A stretch of DNA of 64,000 nt, from the NCBI RefSeq assembly GCF_020360975.1, contig NW_025408668.1:2232001-2296000 (forward strand), given 5' to 3'. The notes below the pieces were generated by a model that saw only the letters and a list, made by a program, of their open reading frames with translations, was not told where the DNA came from and did no database searches. Below, in pieces: positions 14,220 to 26,620 of the stretch (the stretch's first letter is position 1; the number at the start of each line of letters is the position of its first letter). Made by a program: the position numbers and the translations under genes. Origin of the DNA: Hirsutella rhossiliensis (Eukaryota; Ascomycota; Sordariomycetes; Hypocreales; Ophiocordycipitaceae).

Positions 14220-14730
14220 CTACGTAATAGAGGGGAAGAAGGAGTATAAGGTAGGATTTTTAATGGAATTTATTAGTAGTATATTAGTATATAGAAGAGG
14301 TGTTAAAGTTAATAATTCTATCTCTATCTACTAGCGGACATACTATCTTATATAGATAATTATAGCTAAACGGAAGAACCTTTTAGGACTAGATTTAGGC
14401 TGCTATATAGCCCTAAGACTAAGGAATTCCGTAATACCTTAAGTAAATCTAGAAGTATCTTAGTTCTACTAATATTCGTATTTAAAGGAGGTTAGTCGTG
14501 CCGGTATTCTTAAGAGGTCTTAGCTAGTATTTTAAGCTAGCTTTATTCCTTTAATTCCCGATTATACAATAACCGGCAACCCGTTTATTTTATAATAATA
14601 TATAAACTAACGAGCGATTCTTACTCTATAATATAGGATTTTATCTATAATTAATATACTACTTATTAGCTTATATAATCGGGAGAGTATATTATAGCTG
14701 CTTTATTTATAATAGGAACACCGTTCCTTA
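14220..14730. other. RIPed spacer between two elements
   Basis: AT-rich RIPed DNA between the end of the 13.25-kb element and the left copy of the 1.56-kb repeat. No recognisable protein, RNA or repeat was seen in it. Part may be the 5' extension of the neighbouring repeat. Confidence 0.5.
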
Positions 14731-16285
14731 TAGTAAAGTTAAAACCGCTACCCTTACTATTATAGCTATTACTAGTAATAAGATAGAAATAGTTAGCGAG
14801 ATTATTAACTACTATAAGAGTCTTTTAAGTAACTAAGAGCGACTTAGGCCGAACCTAAGCTAGGGTCTTAATAGTATCGCTAAACTTACTTAGGTGCTTC
14901 TTTAGGGACTTATATATATAGCGGGTATTATTTATAAAATAGGTAAAAGCTAAGGTAAGCGTCTTAATATTTTCGGCGACTATAGCTAGACTAAGGGTAG
15001 ACTTACTTAACGCGCCCTTACCTTTAGTAGTAAGGGCCTTTTAACTAGTATATATATAAGTTTCTAGAGTAGTATAGTAAAGGCGCTCTTATATTAAGCC
15101 CTTAATAAGGAAGGGGCTATCGACCTTAGACTAAGCTTAGTAAAGGGTATAAGTAGCCTCCTTACCTTTAAAGGTAATCTAAAACTTAGATTAATACTAA
15201 ACTTAGACCGTACTATAGCGGGGCGGGGTTACTTACTTAGTAATAAGACTAGTTAAAGTTAGCGTAAGCGATATACGCTTTAGCCTTTATAGCTAGTAAA
15301 GTTAGCGAAAAGTACTAAAGGTAGGACTAACTTAAGATAGGACCGGGATTAATACTTATAGGACTAGTTTTAATAGCTAGTAAAGGACTTATAAGTAAGC
15401 TTACTAGTAAGGCGCTTAATATATATAAAATAAGGGATAGAGCGTTCCGATCCTACTATAGTAGCGACTTTCTTATAAGGAGGGGGCTTTAAAGGAGGTA
15501 AGCTACTACTACCTAAGTTAGCTTCTTAGTTAGATATAGCGACGTAATAGCGAATAAACTAAAAGCAGTGCTAGGGAGAACTAGGGATATAGAAATAATA
15601 TAAGTAAGGAACTAAGGCCTATAAAAGAGATAACGAATAAAGAGGTAGAAAGAGATAGGAATAAAACTATAGGGGGAGGGTAGGTATATATATATATAAG
15701 CTAAGCGCGCGTAATTAGTAACTATATAATAGATAGTAAATATAAGCTACCGCGCCCTTAATTAAGAAGTCGTATAGCTAGATAAGAACTAATTTTCGAT
15801 TAGTAGAGCTAGCCGACCGAATTTCGATTAGCCGGCCCTACCTAAGAGCAACCTATACCTATGCCCGGCCCGGTAACTAGATATTACCTACCCTACTAAC
15901 TAATAGACCGATAGGCTAACGCGGCCGCCGCTACGGCTATATAGTAGTAACGTAGGAGCTATAGAGAAGAGAGGCGCTTATAAGCCGAGCCCTTAGAGAG
16001 AGACTACTACCTATAACCCTAGGCCTAGGTTAGCGAGCCCGGGCCGCGGCTACTTAGGATAGTAGCGGCTACGGCCTTAGAGGGCCTACGCTAAAATATA
16101 AATACGCGGGAGAAGCCCGCGGTAGCTAGCGTAAATTTCCTATATACTACTACTACGACCTCGTTTAAGGTAGACCTATACCGAAAGAGGGGAGGGTTTT
16201 CCCTTAAGTACTTTAGTTTTTCCCTCCTATTTAATATCGAAGTTCTAGATACCTCTAGCTAGGTCCCTAGTATAATCTTAATAAT
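14731..16285. repeat. 1.56-kb dispersed repeat, left copy
   Basis: It matches 20045-21606 along essentially its whole length (for example AGTAATAAGATAGAAATAG near both left ends and TTCTAGATACCTCTAGCTAG near both right ends). The differences are mainly transitions. It is rich in CpG compared with its surroundings, and its right end is a short (TAA)n run. It lies outside both large LTR elements. No clear target duplication was found for this copy. See the right copy for coding sense and classification. Confidence 0.8.
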
Positions 16286-16872
16286 AATAAGGGTATATTT
16301 ATATATAGCAGTTAAGGTAGCTATAGTAAGTCTTATAAATAAGACTAAATAAAAGGGAGATATTATATTATAACTATAGCTATTAGGCCGCTAATAGTTA
16401 ACCGCGTTAAGTATATAATATAGTTTAATAAGTAAATAGTTAGTATAACTATTTAATAAATATAGGATTAAGGGAATTATTAAGATCTAAGTAATCTAAG
16501 ATTAATAAGATTACTATACTTTATACGATCTAATATTAAGGATTATAGCTAGGCTTATAATCTAAGGATAGTTTTTATAAGTATATATAGCTACTTACTT
16601 TTACTCTTTTAAATAGATAGCTCTCTAGCTTTTAATATAAATCCTTATTACGATTCTATCTTTAATTTTAATTACTTAGTTATAGTCTATAGTCTATAAC
16701 CTTTAACTTATTACTAATATAATATACTTATTATTACTTAAACTATGCCTTATTATATCTATTAATATAAACCCCTTAATAGGTTTATCTCTTAGGAATA
16801 ATACCGGTCGTTATATAGGCCTTAAAAAACCCTAAGGACCTTAGAAGGACTACTTAAGGAATAGACTAAAAA
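16286..16872. other. RIPed DNA left of the gypsy element
   Basis: Very AT-rich, RIP-altered sequence between the left 1.56-kb repeat and the left LTR of the minus-strand gypsy element. It ends in AAAAA, which is repeated beyond the right LTR. No family was recognised. Confidence 0.5.
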
Positions 16873-17129
16873 TATAAGGGAACACGTATTATAGTACGAT
16901 TAGTTAGGTAGTAGAGATAGCTAAAGGTACTATACTATATATATTATATTCTCCTCGTCGTAAGACTAAAGCTTATAGGAAGAGGGATTTTTCCTCTTTA
17001 GTTAAAGTAGCGAGAGGTCTATAATATATAAGTAAGGTAGGCACGATTCCCTACTAATACCCTACTAATATATTAGTACTATATACCTAAGTACGTTATT
17101 AGCCTATACCTCTTAGTAGCGCTCTTATA
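16873..17129 (-). repeat. 3' LTR of the gypsy element (257 bp)
   Basis: It begins TATAAG and ends CTTATA on the plus strand. It matches 26001-26257 in length and sequence, with mostly transition differences. Confidence 0.9.
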
Positions 17130-17449
17130 ATTATCTCCCCTCCTATATAAATATCTTAGCTATATCTTTAATATATATTACTTTTGCTATACTATATATA
17201 TTTAGTTAGGAAGAGAGGTAGTTTTAGTTATATATCGCGCGTATACGCCTATATAAGTATACTTTAGTCTACGCTTTATAATATTAATAGTTATTATACT
17301 AGCGGTTACCGCTAAGTAACTACTATAGTATCGCCTATATATTAGCCGCGTAACTATAATATAAAGAGCGTGCGTATATATCTCTTACTTCTTTTATTTT
17401 CTTTTCTTCTTTAACTCTTCTACTTATAATTACTATAGAGTTTTACGAC

Positions 17450-19085
17450 TTTTTTTATTAATCCCTTATACCTTTTTATATTACTTTTTATTAATAATTT
17501 ATTAACGATAATACCTTTTACGCTAAAGAAGATAAAAAACTATAACGCCGATTTCTTATACTATATATAAGAGTAAGTAGCGGCGGGTTTACCCTTAAAG
17601 CGTAAGCAATCGGCTTAGAAGTCTTATAGTAACGCTAGTTCCCCCTTAGCGAAGAAAGCTAAGAAAGGTATAAGGGAATCCTAGTCCTAAGAGACTTCTA
17701 GTCTAAGACCTAACGTTAGCGAGGGTTATACCCTTATTACCCTACTAAATACCCTAACTCTAGCTATCGATAAGCCTACCTCTATAGGCTAGGAAACTTA
17801 TAAGTTTATTACCCTTATTAGCGATACTAATACTAGCGAGGAGATTATACCTAGGCGCTCTTAGGTAAGTACCGATAACCTAGCTACTCTATCTCGATAG
17901 GGCGGCTCTAGCTAATAGGAGATTATCGCCTAGGCCGCTCCTTAAAATAAGTAGGCCGATATTAACGATAAGGCCTAGCTAAATAAGGGCTAAGACTATC
18001 CCGATACTTAGCTAAACGAGGGCTAAGATAACGATAACGGTAATAACGAAGACGGCCGTAATCCGACTCCTCCTACTAACGAACCTAAGAACGGCGGCGC
18101 TAAAGACGAGGGTACCTAAGCGGCGGTACGAGGCGGTCGCGCTCCTATAAAGAAGCGTACCCGATTTAAGGCTAAAGCCTACTTAGTTAAGGCTTATAGG
18201 GTTATCCCTCGTAAGCTTTAGTATATATATTATTTTAGGATAGTCGTTAAGGAGTATAGTATAACTAAGCCTAAGCCTATTAAGGTGCTCTTAATTAGCT
18301 ATATTTTCTTAGGGGTTTCCTTAATATACTATAAGTAGTACTATAAACGTACCGCGACTTATAACTAGGTAAGTTTCCCCTTAACTTTAAATATTACGAT
18401 TAATAAGCTAATCCTTCTTAAGGCCGCTACTCTTATATTTAGTAACTAGGCTAATATAGTCGCTATCGTTAAGTACCTATATAAGCTTAATAAGCTAAAG
18501 ACCGGTAATAAGGATACCGAGGATAATAGCTTAGACGCGGGTATACTTATTTTTAAGGAGGCTAATCGGCGCCGTTTCGCTATTATAGTATAGTATTTAG
18601 CTAAGGCTTTTAACGCTACTAAGATAGCCTATCGTAAGTCCTTTAAGACTATAGGTATATAAAAGTCTACTATTATAAGTTTTATCCGACCGTTTTATTA
18701 GCGACCGCTTAATAATATACTAGGTTAAGTATACTAACTACTATACGCTAATTAATAAGCGCCGCGAGCTTATTATTCGCCTTAACCCCGCGCCCTTATT
18801 TAATATCGCTTATATAAGCCTAGAGTACTAGGCCTAGGAATCTTAGTTAAAACTCTACCTTATCGACGGCGATATAGGCTATACTTTATAGTAATACGCC
18901 TTACTATTTACTAAGGCCGAGGTAAGTGCCGTGCTAATAGAGATAGGTCTTAACGTAAAGGATAAGGAAAGAGTAGAGGATAGGGTAGTTCTAGTATTTC
19001 TAGAGGTATTTAGTATAGTAAAGGGGGCGCCTTAATTAGTTCCCGCTACGCTAGCGAAGAAGAGGGGTAGTTAGAAGTAATAGAT
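17450..19085 (+). pseudogene. RIPed coding remnant antisense to the gypsy element
   Basis: In the plus strand, opposite to gag-pol, a long frame can be read with only RIP-type stops. Stretches include SNASSPLAKKAKKG (about 17,625), a low-complexity Asn/Asp/Glu region (about 18,000-18,080), APIKKRTRFKAKAYLVKAYR (about 18,145-18,205), a possible GTAAGT donor near 18,370, and KLNKLKTGNKDTEDNSLDAG with EANRRRFAIIV (about 18,480-18,590). It ends near 19,080. I do not recognise the family. It may be an antisense accessory ORF of the element or a nested insertion or captured gene. Not functional. Confidence 0.45.
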
Positions 19086-19269
19086 AGGTCTTATCTTTCT
19101 TTTATTTAGCTATAACTATCCTTCTCTCCTTTATTATTAAGGCCTTAATAGAGTTACGGTTTAGTTTTATTTTCCTTAATAATATTTAATAGGTAGTATA
19201 GATAGTTTTCCCTTATTCTCCTATTTTACTATTTTATATATAGTTATAGGACGTTTAAGCGTGCTAATA

Positions 19270-19320
19270 TATTAACGAGTTAGTAGCGATTTAGTAGCGA
19301 TTTATTACCGATTTAATAGC
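19270..19320. repeat. Short tandem repeat (about 12-bp unit)
   Basis: Three to four imperfect copies of a unit like GCGATTTAGTA lie in tandem just downstream (element sense) of the decayed chromodomain, between it and the antisense remnant. Confidence 0.6.
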
Positions 19321-20044
19321 GTCTCCCTATACTAATAGGTTTCCCTACCTTACTTAATCTTATACCTCTTTTTCCTAGTTAAGCGAGTAGTATATTCTTT
19401 AATAAGGTCTTAGCTATTCGCTATATCTTTAGTATCGACCTATTAGTTATACTTAGCTAGCTATCCTTTCTATTTAATAAGGAAAAAGGTATCGCCCTTA
19501 GATCTCTTTTAGTCTTTAATCTCTTAGACTTCCTATTCGCCTTTATTATCCTTTAAGTTTAGTATTAGTAGGGTTTCGCTATCTTTATAGGTGCTTTTTC
19601 GCTCCTTTTATAGCTTTAAGAGACTAATATAGAAAACGTTATAAAAGCGTAAGTACTTCTTAGGGAGTATAAAACGATATACTTACTTTCTAATAGCTTA
19701 TAAGACCTAAAACGGTCTAATATACTTAGGTAAAAGTTTTCTTTTTTTATCCTTAAAGCGTAAATTCTTTATCGATAATACTATAAGGTCTCTTACTTTT
19801 AGTATAAGCGGTTAGTACCTTAAATTATAGTATTTCGCTTACGATTTAATAGTCTTTCTCTAGTATTCCTTAAGCTTCTTTTATAGCTCTTATAGCCTAG
19901 TAACTCTTACTCTTACTTTAAGTACCCCCCTTTAAATAATATCGTCCTTAATATTAGTATAAAAGTTTAATTAATAACCTATTAACGCTTTATTAGGTAA
20001 TAACCTAGTTATCGCGTTCTTTATATTATTATATATAAATTAAG

Positions 20045-21606
20045 ACTAGTAAGATTAAAACCGCTATCCTCTATATCGGGGCCGTCGCTAGTAATAAGAT
20101 AGAAATAGTCAGCGAGATCGTTAACCGCTATAAGAGTCTTCTAAGTAACTAAAAGCAACTTAGGCCCGACCTAGGCTAGGGTCTTAATAGCGTCGCTAAA
20201 CTTACCTAAGTGCTTTTCTAGGGACTTATATATATAGCGGGTATTATCTATAAAACGGGTAAAAGCTAACGCGAGCGTCTCTATATTCTTAGCGATTATA
20301 GCTAGACTAGGGGCAAACTCGCCCGACGCGCCCTTACCCTTAGCGGTAGGGGCCTTCCGACTAACGCGAATATAAGTTTCTAAAGTAGCACGATAAAGGC
20401 GCTCTTATACCGAACCCTTAATAAGGGAAAGGCTATCGACCTTAGACTATACCTAGTAGAGGGCACTAACGGCCTTCTTACTTTCGGAGGTAATCTAGAC
20501 TATAGATTAGCACCGAACTCGGATAGTACTATAGTAAGAAGGGGTTACTTACTTAGTAATAAGACTAGTTAAAGTCGGCGTAAGCGATATACGCTTTAGC
20601 CTTTATAGCTATTAAAGTTAGTAAAAATACTAAAAGTAAGACCGACCTAAGATAAAGCTAAGATTAATATATATAAGACTAGTTCTAATAGCCAGCGAAG
20701 GACTTATAGGTAAGCTTACTAATAAGACGCCCGATATACGTAAAATATAGGATAAAGCGCTCCGATCCCGCTACTATAGCGACTTTCTTATAAAGAGGGG
20801 GTTTTAAAAGAGGCGAGCTACTACTACCTAAGTCGGCTTCTTAGTTAGATATAGCGACGCGACGATAAGCGAACTAGATATAGTACTAAAGAGACCTAGA
20901 GTTATAGAAATAAGGCGGGCGAGGTAGTAGTTAGGCTTATAAAAGAGATAGATAATAGAGGGATAGGAGGAGGTATATATAGAACCGGGGGGGGGAGGGT
21001 AGGTATATATAGGCGCGAGCTAGGCGCGCGTAATTAATAACTACGAGATAGAGGGTAAATATAGGCCGCCGCGCCCCTAATTAGGAAGTCGCGTAGCTAG
21101 ACGGGAACCGATTTACGATTAGCGGAGCCGGCCGACCGAATTTCGATTAGCTGGCCCTACCTAGGAGCGACCTATACTAGCGCCCGGCCCGGCAACCGGA
21201 TATTACCTGCCCTACTAACTAACGGACCGATAAGCTAACGCGACCGCGGCTACGCGGCTACGACGTAGGAGCTAAGGTAAATAAAGGCGCCCGCGAGTTA
21301 GGCCCTTAGAGAGAGACTACTACCTATAACCCTAGGCCCGGGCTAGCGAGCCCGGGTAGCGGCCGCTTAGGATAGTAGCGGCTATAGCCTAAGAGGGCCC
21401 GCGCCGAGACGCGATTTCGCGGGAAGAGCCCGCGGTAGCTAGCGTAAATTTCCTATATACTACTACTACGACCTCGTTTAAGGCGGACCTATACTAAAAG
21501 AGGGGAGGGTTTTCCCTTAGGTACTCTAGTTTTTCCCTCCTATTTAATATTAAAGTTCTAGATACCTCTAGCTAGGTCCCTAGCGTAATCTTAATAATAA
21601 TAATAA
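20045..21606. mobile_element. 1.56-kb repeat, right copy, nested in the gypsy integrase
   Basis: It is inserted within the integrase frame of the gypsy element and flanked by an exact 15-bp duplication TATATATAAATTAAG (20030-20044 and 21607-21621). A duplication this long, together with a (TAA)n run at the right end, suggests a non-LTR (LINE or SINE class) element in plus orientation. Against this, the best open frame is on the minus strand (about 20,400-20,060; IIAKNIETLALAFTRFIDN and SLEKHLGKFSDAIKTLA), so the class is unsettled. It matches 14731-16285. Confidence 0.8.
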
Positions 21607-24600
21607 TATATATAAATTAAGTAATATATAGGAGTAACGCTTAATTAGTTTATTTTAAGTTAGTAAAGTATCTTAAGTAGTACTATATAGCTTAGTTTAT
21701 TTATTTTATTTACTTATTAGTTTATAGGTAAAATACCGTTAATAGCCTATATTTTACTTATAAGATAAAATAAAGATCTAACTAAAACTTACTTATAAAT
21801 AAGGACCCTCTATCTAAGATAATACCTTTTAAAGGTCTATATACTAATTTAACTTAGTAATAGAATAATTCTACTAGCTCTAAAGCTATTATTATCTTAG
21901 AAATAGGAAAGGAGAGGTAATACTTAGTATATTAGTCTATAATTACTAAGATCGTATTAACGTTTTATTTATTATACTATACTTTAGGTAGACCTATAGT
22001 AAAGTCTATTAATAATTCTTCCTATAGTCGTATAGGATATAGTAACGATTATATAGTACTATAAAGGCGATACCTCTTAAATACTATACCTTAATATACT
22101 AGGTATAACTAAACGTATTTATTTATATCTTTTATTATTCTATCTTAGTAGAAGTTCCTTACTAGTAGTTCGCTAGTATATTAAGAGCTAAAGTATCCTA
22201 CTAATAAATTATTATAGAAGAGCTATATTAGCTCTTACCGTAAGGCTACCTTTAAAGGTACTATAATACGACCCTTCTATAATAGTAGTTTATCTAAGCG
22301 TACTAACTAGAAACCCTTCCCTTTTAAGAAGTCTTTAGTCTCCTTTAGCCTACTAATCGCTATATTAACCGACTAAGTGCGTTTTAATAACTCTAGTAAT
22401 AGTTCTAGAACTTTTACTATATAAACCTTTATATAATAGGCCGCTTCTTTAGCGGTCTTTCTTAAGAGTAACTATTTATAACTAGCTCTCTCTTTAGCCT
22501 AATTAGCTAATCGTTTAGGTCTCGCGCTTAAATTATTATAGTTTTACTATAGATAAGCTTATATATTTTCCTTATATAAAGGCACTTTACTACGCTTATA
22601 TTAACTTAAGGTTAAGCGTCTCTTTACCTATAAAAACGCCTTATTATTTCTTTATATAGATATAGTATTAATAGTAGCTAGTTTCGCTTATAGCTTTAGT
22701 AATAGTTCTATAAATAGGGGCTTCTCGCCCTTATATCTAGGTATTCTTAATAGCGCGTCTACTAGGTTAGATTTACCTATACGATACTTAATCGTAAAGT
22801 CGAATAGTACTAAATATATATACTATCTTACTTACTTCTTATTTAGGGAGGTCTAGTATATAAACGTCTAAAGGTTATAGTAGTCTAATAGTACCTTTAT
22901 TTTATACGCTGCCCCTTTAACGTAATATCGCTAGTATTTAAATAACTTAACGATAGTAAAGAGTTCTTAGTCTAAAATACTATAATTAAGTTTAGCTTTA
23001 GTAAACTTCTTTAACTAAAATATAATTAGATAGTAACGCCCTTCGTTATTAGGTTAAGAGATAATCCTTACTATTACGAATTACGATATATCTATTTCGA
23101 TATAAATACGTTTTTCTAAATCGTAAATTAAAGGAGTAGGGCTCCTTAAAAAGCATCCTTAAGAGCTTAAAACGCTGCCTTTTTAATAAGGTTTAGCTCT
23201 ATACTCCTTAGCTTCTTCCTATTCTTACTCCCCTTTAGTAATATAGTTAAGGGCGCTATAACTCCTAAGTACCTATATATAAATCGTCGGTAAAAATTAT
23301 AGAACCTAAGGAAAACCTAAATATTATAGTAGGTTATAGGTTTAGGCTATTAAGCTATTACTTCTACTAATTAAGGGTCTATCGATACCCTATCGATAGA
23401 TAATATAAACCTAAGGAACTTAACTAACTATTAATAGAAGATATACTTTAATAGTTTTATATAGAGCTCTATAGCCCTTAGCCTTTCTATTACTTATCCT
23501 AAGTATTTAGTATATTCTTCTCTTATCTTAAAGTATATAAAGATATCGTTAAGGTAGACTATATAGATTATATTTATAAGCCCCTTAAGCGCCTAATAAA
23601 TATAGCTTTAAAATATAGCTAGTGCGTTAGTAAGTCTAAAGGGTATTACTAAGTATTCGAAATATCTATAATACGTTTAGAAAGCGGTCTTTTATTTATC
23701 TCCTTCTTAAATTTAAATACGTTAATATATATTCTATATATTAATCTTAGAAAAATACTTAGCTCCTTAATAGCGGTTAATAATCTCTAAAATAAGGGGT
23801 AAAGGGTACCGATTCTTTTATATAACCCGGTTAAGTCCTTAGTAGCCTATATATAGCTATAAGGTACTATCCTTTTTTAGAATAAAAAGGATAGGCGCCC
23901 TAGCTAGGCTCTTTAACTCCTAGATTATTTTCCTTTTTATCGCGTCTTAGATCTAATCGCGTAATACTTAGAGTTCCCTTTATAATAGAGGGTAAATCGG
24001 TCTATAAGGAGGTTCCGTATTAAGGATTAAATTAATTAAGTAATCCGTTCCCTTTCTAGCTAGTAATAAATCGGATTTATTAGCTAAGAAAGTATCTTTA
24101 AACTAGTAGAGAGTTAGTAGGATTTCGGCCTATTCTTCTTATAAAATCCCTTTATCCTTATCTTTATTTAGTAGCGGGATTAGCTTAGGATTAAGCGCTA
24201 TTATATATACCCTTACCTCGTTCCTATATTCTTAAAGGAATCTATAAGGATTTTATAGGGTTTCGCTACTTAGTTAATACTTAAACTACTACTATCGATT
24301 CTATAAGATAATATAAATACGTTTATCCTCTAAGGTAGTAACTAATAATAGGATTAGTACTTAATCGTTTAGCGTTAACTTATTAGTACTAATATAGAAA
24401 TAAGTAATTATCTTTTCGGTGCCTTTTATATCTATTATTTAAAGCGGCACTAACTATACTCTATACTCTATTACCTTACTATTACTAAGCCCTAATAACT
24501 TAAGGTATAATAGCGCTACTTATAGTAATCCCTATTATTAGGTAAAGTATATATTTATAAGGTTAACGGCACTATAAGTATCTAAGTATATAGAGACTTT

Positions 24601-26000
24601 AGTAGGGTTTCGCCTTAATATCGTTATAGGAGTTTTAAGTAAGTATCTTATAGGTATTAAGTTTATTAAAGGAGAGGCATTTACCCCGATATCTTACCTT
24701 TTCCCTATTTTATAGTATTAAGTCTAAGAGTCTTTACTAGGGTTTCTACCTTTAAAGAATTAGTATATTCTATAGATAGGTATCTTAGCTTATTATATTA
24801 GAAATATATAATTCCTAATTAAGTAAAAGATCCTCTTCCTTAATAACGTCCCTTAGTTTAGCCCTTAATAGGTATATCGCTAGCTTATTAGTTATTAGTC
24901 GAATTAGTAGTATTTCCTTAATAATTCGGCCTAGCTTATTAGCCTCTTTAATTCCTTCCCCTATATATACTGCCTTAAGGTATAGCACTACTTTTATTCC
25001 CGGTTCCTTTAAGGGTAGAAGTAGTATTAGTACGTTGCCTTTTATTAGTAATAGTATCCTAATATCGTTAAGCGACTTATATAAGCTCTTCCTATTAATA
25101 GGTATAAATAGGTATCGAATAAAGGTTAATTTAGTCTTAAAGTTATAGCTCTAGCTTAGCGAAAAACGTAAGAGCACGCGCCTTTTTTAATAGGCGTTTA
25201 AAATACCTCTTTAAGGAGTTAAGGTATAAGCTAAACTCTAAGGGGGTCTAGCCTTCTCGTTAGCAAGCCTCTTTTAATTACGTCGCTAATAGTATCTCTT
25301 TATTTATAGTATCCTTAATTAAGATAAGTATCTATTCCTTAAAGTATACTTAATCTATACTATATTTAGTTTAGTTAATTAGCGTCTATTCTTTAAGGTA
25401 TCGGCGCTATCTTACTTTATAGTCGCTATATATATAATCTACCGCGTAAAGGATCTTCGTTTTATTACGATAAAAGCGTCTAAGCGTTGCCTTAAAGGCG
25501 TCCTCTAGATTATAAGTTTAGTTTAGACGTTTCTATATATTAATAGGTTAAGATAATTAAGCGATATTTTTAATCTTAACCTTACTACCGCGACTACTAT
25601 CCGATTTAGGGGAGTAGGACCGTCGATGCTTTCCTAAATAGATAGCGATAGCACTAGTACGTTTAGCAATTTCCTCCTCTAATTATATAACGTGGTCTTA
25701 TAGGCGTTTCGTCTCCTCTAGCTCCTTAATACGCGCTTATAGGGCTATAAGCTTTTCTTTATAAGTCAACGGTCTTACGCCTATAGGTAGCGATATCTTT
25801 AATATAGTTAGAATATCGTTTATAATAAGGGTCTATTCTAAGGATATATCTTCCGGTTCTTTATCTCCTAAGTAGATACTTAATATATATAACGAAGAGG
25901 CCTCGACTAGTTAACTACTACGTCGCGCTATAGGAGCGTTATATAGTCTTCTCTAAGTAGCTATCTCTATTAGGTAACTAAAAAGGAAAGCTTTAGAAAT

Positions 26001-26257
26001 TATAAGGGAATACGTATTACGGTATAATTAGTTAGGTAGTAGAGATAGCTAGAGGTACTACGCTATATATATTATATTCTCCTTATCGTAAGACTAAAGC
26101 TTATAGGAAGAGGGATTTTTCCTCTTTAGTTAGAGTAGCGAGAGGTCTATAATATATAAGCGGGGTAGGCACGATTCCCTACCGATACCCTACCGATATA
26201 TTAGTACTACGTACCTAAGTACTTTATTAGCCTATACCTCTTAGTAGCGCTCTTATA
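26001..26257 (-). repeat. 5' LTR of the gypsy element (257 bp)
   Basis: Partner of 16873-17129, with the same TATAAG...CTTATA ends. It is followed on the right by a run of A that can contain the AAAAA target duplication seen left of 16873. Confidence 0.9.
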
Positions 26258-26620
26258 AAAAAAACCCCCTTAAGCTCTTTATAAAAAAGTAGGCCTTACT
26301 AGCCTACCTTTATACTTATAGCTATAAGGTATATACTATAACTATTAATAAATAGCTAAAAAAGGAATAAAAAAAGAAAGCTTAATCTTAAAGCCCTTAT
26401 TAGTTACCTTATTAGCTATAATTCTATAATTATCTTTTAGATCTAGATTCCTTTTTTATAGAAGGTTATTTTAACTAAGAATATAATTTTTAATAAATTT
26501 AGCTTCTTTAATAAAAAGAGTGATTAATAGCCCTTCTTACTCTTATAACGTTAGCTAATTTAAAAGATCTAAATCCCTACTTCTTAATAATCTTAAGAAG
26601 AGGTCTTAAATAAGGAAATA
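26258..26620. other. RIPed spacer
   Basis: AT-rich DNA between the gypsy element and the plus-strand copia remnant. Some of it may be the 5' part of that copia pol. Nothing specific was recognised. Confidence 0.4.

Larger units (their letters stand above)
16873..26257 (-). mobile_element. Ty3/gypsy chromovirus-type retrotransposon, 9.4 kb, RIPed and interrupted
   Basis: It is bounded by 257-bp LTRs (26001-26257 is the 5' LTR, 16873-17129 the 3' LTR) and flanked by AAAAA on both sides. A polypurine tract on the minus strand lies at about 17144-17134, next to the 3' LTR. Minus-strand reading recovers Gag (about 25.9-24.9 kb), reverse transcriptase (about 24.3-23.4 kb), the FYNFYRRFI motif at about 23.3 kb, RNase H (about 23.2-22.7 kb), integrase (GRGSLFISKF and neighbours, about 22.2-21.6 kb), and then, beyond a nested insertion, the integrase tail and a chromodomain (FFLIK, KG and VDTKDIANS, about 19.5-19.3 kb). 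The insertion at 20045-21606 splits integrase. A further 2.2 kb between chromodomain and 3' LTR carries an opposite-strand ORF. Confidence 0.88.
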
